A stretch of 12,135 bases of DNA. It comes from an uncultured Gammaproteobacteria bacterium. Lineage in GTDB: Bacteria > Pseudomonadota > Gammaproteobacteria > Pseudomonadales > Azotimanducaceae_A. Every line of letters begins with the position of its first letter. Positions within the stretch are counted from its first letter, which is position 1. Positions 7,747-12,135 of this stretch are shown in pieces. The notes under the pieces are model-generated. The model saw only the letters and a list, made by a program, of their open reading frames with translations, was not told where the DNA came from and made no database searches. The DNA is taken from contig CAJWZG010000063.1 in the NCBI GenBank assembly GCA_913049565.1, positions 1 through 12,135 of the forward strand, in the 5' to 3' direction. Made by a program: the position numbers and the translations under genes.

Positions 7747-9677
7747 TCAGGATTAACACCAACAATCATAGGGCTAGCTAGCTTTTGTCGGCTGGCAAGC
7801 AACTTCGCCATATAAGCATCTAGTACCGATCTCGCAACGGGGCCAGCAACAGAGCTACCGCCCCCGCCATTTTCCACTAGAACCGCTAAGGCTATAGTCG
7901 GATTTTCAACCGGAGCAAACGCAATGAACCAAGCATGCTTGCGGTCGAACTCGGATAGCTCCTCTTCCTCATACTCCTCGCCTTGGCTAATACCAACGAC
8001 TTGAGCAGTCCCTGACTTGCCCGCCATGCGGTAACTAATATCTCGGCCAATATGCGCCCAAGCGGTTCCATTACCGCCAAAGCCTTGATTCCCGCGATGC
8101 ACTACATCCGTCATCGAGTCGACCATTTTCTCCCAATCTATGGCGCCGACTTGCTCCAGTCTCACTTGCGGTGCCGGCAACTGCGCCGTTTCTAATACTG
8201 ATTGATCCCCAGTGTTCATGAGCATTCGAGGTTTAACCGTGCGCCCCCGATTGGCAAATGTGGCGGCCACAACTGCCATTTGCAGCGGGGTTGCCAGCAG
8301 GTCACCCTGACCAATACCCAAATTAACCGAGTCTCCCGGAAACCAAGGCAGGCCTTTTGCGCCCTGTTTCCAAACGGGATCAGGTAGCAGCCCGCTACTG
8401 GCGTAGGGAATATCCATTGCTAGATTCTGGCCAAGACCAAATTCGGCGGCAAAATCGATGAAATCTCTGATTGGCATCCGACTCGCTAAATCATAGAAAT
8501 AAACGTTCGAAGAGCGGTAAATAGCCCTCCTGAGATCCACCATGCCCTGGCCACCAGAGTTGTCTTTTGTCCATGCCCAGTCGCGGTAGACTCTCTCCTG
8601 TCCGGGTAATTGAAACGCGCCACGATCTTCTATCACCTCGTCCCAAGTGATGGCTCCCGTCGCAACACCAGCCATACCTACAATTGGTTTGAAAGTAGAG
8701 CCGGGAGCATATTGGCCGTTCGTCGCCCTGTTAAACAGCGGCACATACTTCGAGGTGCTGAGTTGTGAGAATTTTTGCTCGCTCATGCCGGTTACAAAAC
8801 TATTCGGGTCATAAGCAGGTTGACTGACCATTGCCAACACACCTCCAGTGCGTGGATCCAGAGCGACAATAGCCCCCCGCCGCCCTGCTAAGGCGTCAAC
8901 ACCGGCGCGCTGAAGGTCTATATCTAGATGAAGATACAAGTCACTGCCCGCTACCGGGCTTTGCACATTCAACGTCTGTCTAATTCGACCTAGCGCGTCG
9001 GTTTCAGCCTTTTGATAGCCAACGTCGCCGTGGAGGCGATTTTCATAAAACGCTTCTACACCGCGTTTACCAATAAACCCTGTGGCACTGTATTGCACTG
9101 GATCGACACTGCGCAGGTCGACGTCACTTAAGCGTCGCACAGAACCGACCGCATGCGCCGCGACTTCGCCGTAAGGATAGAAACGAACGAGTTGATTCAC
9201 TACTTCGACACCGGGAATCCGATGACGATTGACTGCCAAACGGGCGACTTGGGTTTCGGTGAGAGAGTCAATGACCAACACTGAGCCATCGGGACGTCGA
9301 CCTGCCAACAGGCGGCTTTGCATCTCCTCTCGCTGCGTGTCGGTAAGCTCCAATAAAGAGGTCAAAAAAGTTCGCGTGGCTTCCAAATCTGGAATTTGTT
9401 CGATGACAAGGGCGAGCGAGGACGTGTTTTGATTATCAGCCAGCAACCTGCCGTCGCGATCAAAGATCATGCCTCGGGAGGGCGCTAATGTTTGCACTCG
9501 TATGCGGTTATCTTCTGAGCGACTCTTATACGTATCGTGATTCCAGAACTGCAGTTCCAAAAGCCGATAAATCAGCAGTGCGAGCATCAACACGACGATT
9601 ACAAAGAGCGCAATCGCACGTGATACGAACAACTCTACCTCTCGGTTCTGGTCTTTGATGGAAAGTTCTAGCGCCAA
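7743..9677 (-). CDS. mrdA: Penicillin-binding protein 2 (peptidoglycan D,D-transpeptidase of the elongasome)
   Basis: PBP2 cross-links new peptidoglycan during lateral growth and activates its partner RodA. The 644 residues (E. coli 633) comprise a short cytoplasmic tail, one transmembrane helix (about 18-40), a dimerisation/pedestal domain starting near APSRGMIFDRDG (66-76), and the transpeptidase domain. Catalytic motifs are STFK (S327-K330), SSN (389-391) and KSGT (554-557). The start is TTG: the N-terminus aligns residue for residue with E. coli PBP2 (MALELSIKDQ against MKLQNSFRDY), an in-frame TGA lies four codons upstream, and the next Met (31) is inside the membrane helix. GAGTGA about ten bases upstream is a weak ribosome binding site. 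A 100-base gap separates it from rlmH, the longest in the window, so a promoter of its own is plausible. The stop overlaps the rodA start. Confidence 0.96.
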   Translation of the reverse strand: MALELSIKDQNREVELFVSRAIALFVIVVLMLALLIYRLLELQFWNHDTYKSRSEDNRIRVQTLAPSRGMIFDRDGRLLADNQNTSSLALVIEQIPDLEATRTFLTSLLELTDTQREEMQSRLLAGRRPDGSVLVIDSLTETQVARLAVNRHRIPGVEVVNQLVRFYPYGEVAAHAVGSVRRLSDVDLRSVDPVQYSATGFIGKRGVEAFYENRLHGDVGYQKAETDALGRIRQTLNVQSPVAGSDLYLHLDIDLQRAGVDALAGRRGAIVALDPRTGGVLAMVSQPAYDPNSFVTGMSEQKFSQLSTSKYVPLFNRATNGQYAPGSTFKPIVGMAGVATGAITWDEVIEDRGAFQLPGQERVYRDWAWTKDNSGGQGMVDLRRAIYRSSNVYFYDLASRMPIRDFIDFAAEFGLGQNLAMDIPYASSGLLPDPVWKQGAKGLPWFPGDSVNLGIGQGDLLATPLQMAVVAATFANRGRTVKPRMLMNTGDQSVLETAQLPAPQVRLEQVGAIDWEKMVDSMTDVVHRGNQGFGGNGTAWAHIGRDISYRMAGKSGTAQVVGISQGEEYEEEELSEFDRKHAWFIAFAPVENPTIALAVLVENGGGGSSVAGPVARSVLDAYMAKLLASRQKLASPMIVGVNPE

Positions 9678-9777
9678 AGTAGTCTGTCACTCTTAACAAA
9701 ATGTGAATGCCCGCTTCACGTCGGACGACAAATAATAGTCCTTTGATTTTGCTCACATAATGGAGTTTTTGTGGAAA
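9678..9777 (-). other. Intergenic gap upstream of mrdA (possible promoter region)
   Basis: These 100 bases between the rlmH stop and the mrdA TTG are richer in A and T than the neighbouring genes. On the minus strand a TATTAT (9737-9732, five of six matches to the -10 consensus) lies about 50 bases before mrdA, but no -35 hexamer with more than two matches is found at 16-18 bases. A short inverted repeat GTGAA-7-TTCAC is at 9703-9719. I see no coding potential conserved with any family and no terminator with a T-run. The promoter reading is tentative. Confidence 0.3.
9703..9719. repeat. Short inverted repeat GTGAA-N7-TTCAC upstream of mrdA
   Basis: Two perfect 5-base arms are separated by seven bases, in the mrdA leader about 26-42 bases before the start codon. 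The symmetry resembles a small operator half-site pair or a weak hairpin, but an arm of this length may well arise by chance. No known regulator site is recognised. Confidence 0.25.
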
Positions 9778-10242
9778 TTATTGACGGTGGTAAGGATGGC
9801 CATTGTTGATCGTCCAAGCTCTATAGAGAGTTTCAGCGACCAATACTCTCACCAGACAGTGAGGAAAAGTTAAGGCAGAAAGAGACAATCGCTGGTTTGC
9901 TCGATTTAGTATCTGCGGGGCGAGACCATTGGCCCCGCCAATCAGCAGGACAACATCTTTGCCGAAGCTTCGCCATTGACCCAACTCATGCGCTAAGTCT
10001 TTGCTACTCACTTGTTGGCCCCCCTCATCTAGTGCGATTACCCAATCTGAGTCTGTGATTTTTTCTGCGATCTTCTTTGCCTCAAACTCATCTACCTTGG
10101 CGCTGTCTTGATGATGTTTCGGAGCGGCGATTTCGGTGAGGCTAAGGGGCATTTCCCTTGGGAAGCGTTTGGCGTACTCATCAAATCCTTCGCGGATCCA
10201 TGGTGGGCACTTGCTACCAATTGAGAGCACTCGTAACTTCAC
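9778..10242 (-). CDS. rlmH: 23S rRNA (pseudouridine-1915-N3)-methyltransferase RlmH
   Basis: RlmH, a SPOUT-class methyltransferase, methylates pseudouridine 1915 in helix 69 of 23S rRNA on assembled 70S ribosomes, using S-adenosylmethionine. The 154 residues match the E. coli length (155). Trefoil-knot SAM-site motifs are LLIGGANG (99-106) and SLSALTFPH (120-128). These are followed by VRVLVAETLYRAW and the invariant tail HPYHRQ (149-154). The N-terminal MKLRVLSIGSKCPPW aligns with E. coli MKLQLVAVGTKMPDW, which fixes the GTG at 10242 as the start, although the upstream ribosome binding site is weak. It lies 24 bases after rsfS, and the same pairing occurs in E. coli and Pseudomonas; both genes act on the large ribosomal subunit. 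Confidence 0.97.
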   Translation of the reverse strand: MKLRVLSIGSKCPPWIREGFDEYAKRFPREMPLSLTEIAAPKHHQDSAKVDEFEAKKIAEKITDSDWVIALDEGGQQVSSKDLAHELGQWRSFGKDVVLLIGGANGLAPQILNRANQRLSLSALTFPHCLVRVLVAETLYRAWTINNGHPYHRQ

Positions 10243-10266
10243 AAAATGAACCCGAGTCGTTTCGCG

Positions 10267-10653
10267 CTAACACTCTGCATCTTGGTTGGCTGTTTCTTGA
10301 ACAGCGTCTTGGACTTTTTGATTTGGTTCGTCCAAGTCCGACCAGAGTCGTTCCAGTTCGTAAAAATTACGCGCCTCTTCATTCATGACATGCACTATCA
10401 CATCAGCCAAATCTACTAACACCCAGTCATAACTTTCTCGGCCCTCGATACCTAACGGTTGCAGACCCAAGCCTTTGGCTGTTTCGTTTGCCGTATCAGC
10501 CAATGCCTTGACGTGTCGATTCGAGGTTCCTGTCACCATGACCATAAAATCTGTCATCGGCGTCAGCGCCGCCACATCTAACGTAACGATATTTATCCCT
10601 TTCAGATCTTCTAATGCGGCTACAACGTGGTTTCGCAATTCAACGGCTTTCAA
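10267..10653 (-). CDS. rsfS: Ribosomal silencing factor RsfS (YbeB/Iojap family)
   Basis: RsfS binds ribosomal protein uL14 on the 50S subunit and blocks joining with 30S, lowering translation when nutrients are short. The conserved domain covers residues 1-106: ALEDLKGINIVTLDV, TDFMVMVTGTSNRHVKALAD, GIEGRESYDWVLVDLADVIVHVM and YELERLWSDL all have close counterparts in E. coli RsfS. The protein is 128 residues against 105 in E. coli. The extra 22 or so residues form a polar, Gln/Glu/Asp-rich C-terminal tail ending in Cys. The start is TTG, fixed by the N-terminal alignment and by a strong GGGAGG six bases upstream. It overlaps the end of nadD by 14 bases, so the two are co-expressed. Confidence 0.95.
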   Translation of the reverse strand: MKAVELRNHVVAALEDLKGINIVTLDVAALTPMTDFMVMVTGTSNRHVKALADTANETAKGLGLQPLGIEGRESYDWVLVDLADVIVHVMNEEARNFYELERLWSDLDEPNQKVQDAVQETANQDAEC

Positions 10654-11299
10654 ATTGTCCCTCCCGGGTCGGATAAAGACTGTGCTGCTCTAGATAGGCA
10701 TGCACCCTCGGGCTCACAAGATCTGCAATCGACGTGCCTTCCGCGAGTGCACTACGAACCCTCGATGCGGAAATAGACAACATAGGCAACTCTAGAAAAA
10801 CCATGCGACCGGCAGGCTGATCGCCAATCGTTTCGGCGCGAAACTGTTGTTCAAAGGCAGCGAGCGGCCCGCTCCCGACAGCTGTTTCGGCGCTTACCTC
10901 CCCAGGCCGTTGAACAACCACAATATGGCAGTAATGAATCAAACTGCACCAATCTTGCCAACTAGGAAGCGTCATGTAGGAATCCATGCCCAGGATCCAG
11001 CATAGCTGCGTGTCGCCATATTGCTGCCGAAACTTCTTAACCGTATCAATGGCATAAGACTTACCCGAACGCTGCAACTCTGTATCGTCGATGACCAGCC
11101 CAGAATGTTCAACACAGCCCAATTCAAGCATTTTCCAGCGATGATTATTCGCCGTTTGAGGCTGACGTCGATGGCCGGGCCTTGCCGACAAGATCATTCG
11201 AACCTCATCCAGCTGCAAGTGTTCGCGCACCGAAAGTGCCGCATGAATATGGCCGAGGTGCACGGGGTCAAATGTGCCACCGTATAGACCGATTTTCAT
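10640..11299 (-). CDS. nadD: Nicotinate-nucleotide adenylyltransferase NadD
   Basis: NadD joins nicotinate mononucleotide and ATP to make deamido-NAD, a shared late step of de novo and salvage NAD synthesis in the cytosol. The 219 residues (E. coli 213) have a Rossmann-like nucleotidyltransferase fold. The ATP-binding GGTFDPVHLGH is at residues 7-17, SYAIDTV at 81-87, ILGMDSYMTLPSWQDW at 102-117, and the second nucleotide motif ISASRVR at 176-182. The ATG at 11299 begins right at the conserved motif (MKIGLYGGTFDP). Its ribosome binding site is weak. An exact TATAAT lies 14 bases upstream on the same strand. The end overlaps rsfS by 14 bases. proA lies 87 bases upstream on the same strand, as in Pseudomonas. 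Confidence 0.97.
   Translation of the reverse strand: MKIGLYGGTFDPVHLGHIHAALSVREHLQLDEVRMILSARPGHRRQPQTANNHRWKMLELGCVEHSGLVIDDTELQRSGKSYAIDTVKKFRQQYGDTQLCWILGMDSYMTLPSWQDWCSLIHYCHIVVVQRPGEVSAETAVGSGPLAAFEQQFRAETIGDQPAGRMVFLELPMLSISASRVRSALAEGTSIADLVSPRVHAYLEQHSLYPTREGQFESR
10660..10665 (-). promoter_or_regulatory. Strong Shine-Dalgarno for rsfS, inside nadD
   Basis: The minus strand reads GGGAGGGACAAT immediately before the rsfS TTG. GGGAGG (10665-10660) is a near-ideal Shine-Dalgarno at six bases spacing. It lies within the last codons of nadD and is the main reason for accepting the TTG start. Confidence 0.7.
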
Positions 11300-11313
11300 C
11301 AGTGTTGCTCAAG

Positions 11314-11319
11314 ATTATA
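11314..11319 (-). promoter_or_regulatory. Candidate -10 box (TATAAT) for nadD
   Basis: This is an exact TATAAT on the minus strand, 14 bases before the nadD ATG. If used, transcription would start only about 5-8 bases before the start codon and give an almost leaderless message. The region 16-18 bases further upstream shows at best three of six matches to TTGACA (CCGGCA at 16 bases), so the promoter is unproven and the hexamer could be chance. Confidence 0.3.
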
Positions 11320-11322
11320 AAT

Positions 11323-11335
11323 GCGCTGTAAGCGC
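11323..11335. repeat. Small hairpin-forming inverted repeat GCGCT-N3-AGCGC
   Basis: A perfect five-base-pair GC-rich stem with a three-base loop sits between proA and nadD, immediately upstream of the candidate -10 box. It could protect the 3' end of a proA message or lie in the spacer of a nadD promoter. There is no downstream poly-T. Confidence 0.4.
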
Positions 11336-11342
11336 TGCCGGT

Positions 11343-11352
11343 CGCCGCGGCG
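11343..11352. repeat. Perfect 10-base GC palindrome (CGCCGCGGCG)
   Basis: The sequence is identical to its reverse complement and lies in the proA-nadD gap eight bases from the hairpin at 11323-11335. It may be chance in a GC-rich spot or a protein-binding site; no known site is recognised. Confidence 0.3.
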
Positions 11353-11386
11353 TATTCGCACTAAGACAACAAACACCGAATCCCTG

Positions 11387-12135
11387 CTATCGATGGCGAA
11401 TTTCTCCGTGCCCATAAACCACGTACTTTTGCGATGTCAGGCCTTCCAATCCGACGGGCCCTCGCGCATGGATCTTATCAGTGGAGATCCCTACCTCAGC
11501 CCCAAGCCCGTACTCAAAGCCGTCGGCAAATTGAGTAGATGCATTGACCATCACCGAGGCGGAATCTACCTGGGTGATAAATGCCCGAGACTTAGTGTAG
11601 TTTTCAGTAACGATCACATCGGTGTGCTGAGAGCCAAATTCGTTAATGTGTGAGATCGCTTGTTGCATGTCATCAACAACTCGCACAGCCAAGATCGGCC
11701 CGAGATATTCCTCACCCCAATCCGCTTCCGACGCAGGTTGCATCGCGGCGACTGCTTGCGCTCGCTCACACCCTCGAAGCTCAATGCCTGCATCAGCAAA
11801 TCGTGTCGCCAAAGGAAGTAACACCGATTCCATCATGTCAGCGTGAACCAACAGCGTTTCCATAGCATTGCATACCGCCAGCTTTTCAACCTTAGAGTTA
11901 AACGCAATTGCTATGGCCATTTCAGAATCTGCGTCGCCGTCTACATATACATGACAAATGCCATCTAAGTGTTTGATGACAGGGATGCGAGATTCGGAGC
12001 TGATGCGTTCGATTAATCCCTTGCCGCCTCGAGGCACGATAACGTCGACATATTCATGCATCTTTAGCAGCTCGCCAACCGCCGCCCTATCAGTAGTATT
12101 CAACAGCTGGACGGTGGCGCTTGGCAGTCCTGCCG
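11387..12135 (-). CDS. proA: Gamma-glutamyl phosphate reductase ProA, 5'-truncated by window edge
   Basis: ProA reduces gamma-glutamyl phosphate with NADPH to glutamate 5-semialdehyde, the second step of proline synthesis. The frame is open to the right window edge; about 249 C-terminal codons are present, and by comparison with the 417-residue E. coli protein roughly 170 N-terminal residues lie outside. The first visible residues ([11 protein letters not shown]) align with E. coli AGLPEGTLQIL. Family motifs are [12 protein letters not shown], the catalytic cysteine in [11 protein letters not shown] (codon at 11872-11870), [47 protein letters not shown] (in part) and the C-terminal [11 protein letters not shown]. 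The residues before the catalytic cysteine (KVEKLAVC) depart from the usual K-x-Q-R-P-x-x-C. The TTG at 12103 is internal and not the start. The gene ends in TAG. Confidence 0.96.
   Translation of the reverse strand, partial: AGLPSATVQLLNTTDRAAVGELLKMHEYVDVIVPRGGKGLIERISSESRIPVIKHLDGICHVYVDGDADSEMAIAIAFNSKVEKLAVCNAMETLLVHADMMESVLLPLATRFADAGIELRGCERAQAVAAMQPASEADWGEEYLGPILAVRVVDDMQQAISHINEFGSQHTDVIVTENYTKSRAFITQVDSASVMVNASTQFADGFEYGLGAEVGISTDKIHARGPVGLEGLTSQKYVVYGHGEIRHR

Larger units (their letters stand above)
11300..11386 (-). other. proA-nadD intergenic region
   Basis: This 87-base gap holds, in minus-strand order, a perfect GC-rich palindrome (11352-11343), a GCGCT-TAC-AGCGC hairpin (11335-11323), and an exact TATAAT (11319-11314) shortly before nadD. 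No T-run follows the hairpin, so it does not look like an ordinary Rho-independent terminator. No small reading frame is evident. Confidence 0.4.

Noticed and set aside
8000..8050. Acidic stretch after the KSGT motif of PBP2 (EEYEEEELSEFD) as a possible insertion
   Set aside because: E. coli PBP2 has a loop of similar length at the same place, and acidic versions are ordinary in related proteins.
9526..9756. Minus-strand open frame of 76 codons covering the mrdA leader
   Set aside because: It overlaps the conserved PBP2 N-terminus in another frame and has no recognisable family features.
11323..11335. Rho-independent terminator after proA
   Set aside because: The stem is only five base pairs and is followed by ATTTATAAT rather than a run of T, so it was recorded only as an inverted repeat.
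11321..11653. Plus-strand open frame opposite the proA end and the proA-nadD gap
   Set aside because: Most of it is antisense to conserved ProA sequence, and no recognisable domain or ribosome binding site supports it.
1..12135. Mobile elements, CRISPR arrays, tRNA or rRNA genes, phage or defence genes
   Set aside because: None were seen on either strand. The genes are tightly packed housekeeping genes in a conserved order with no sign of recent transfer.

Overview
The window is a contiguous piece of a gammaproteobacterial chromosome at roughly 50% GC (estimated by eye). All thirteen genes are recognisable housekeeping genes. The minus-strand gene order matches the Pseudomonas aeruginosa block proA-nadD-rsfS-rlmH-mrdA-rodA-sltB1/mltB-rlpA-dacC-DUF493-lipB. 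The plus-strand order prfA-prmC-moeB is also a Pseudomonas-type arrangement. Protein similarity to both E. coli and Pseudomonas is clear, but the exact genus cannot be told from this sequence; a marine or environmental member of the wider Pseudomonadales/Cellvibrionales group is a guess.

Layout. Positions 1-2582 (plus strand) carry the tail of prfA (release factor 1, cut by the window edge), prmC (which methylates release factors) and moeB (MoaD adenylyltransferase). They form a tight operon in which each junction is an 8-base overlap. Positions 2563-12135 (minus strand) carry, in transcription order: the end of proA (cut by the right edge), nadD, rsfS, rlmH, mrdA (PBP2), rodA, a MltB/SltB1-type lytic transglycosylase, rlpA, a DacA-type D,D-carboxypeptidase, a YbeD/DUF493 protein and lipB. 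The two blocks converge, and moeB and lipB overlap tail to tail by 20 bases.

How the genes work together. mrdA and rodA encode the transpeptidase and glycosyltransferase of the rod-shape (elongasome) peptidoglycan machine. The next three genes make periplasmic enzymes that trim peptidoglycan: MltB/SltB1 and RlpA cut glycan strands and DacA removes terminal D-Ala. Upstream of them, nadD (NAD synthesis), rsfS (ribosome silencing) and rlmH (23S rRNA methylation) link metabolism and ribosome state to the same transcript. lipB begins protein lipoylation, and proA belongs to proline synthesis. On the other strand, PrmC modifies the GGQ motif of the RF1 encoded just before it.

No stretch above 300 bases lacks a gene. 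The only gaps of note are 9678-9777 (100 bases, upstream of mrdA) and 11300-11386 (87 bases, between proA and nadD); both are described. I saw no tRNA, rRNA, CRISPR, insertion sequence, attachment site or convincing Rho-independent terminator. I found no candidate for a new biological system. The findings concern gene junctions, start and stop choices, and small departures from family norms.
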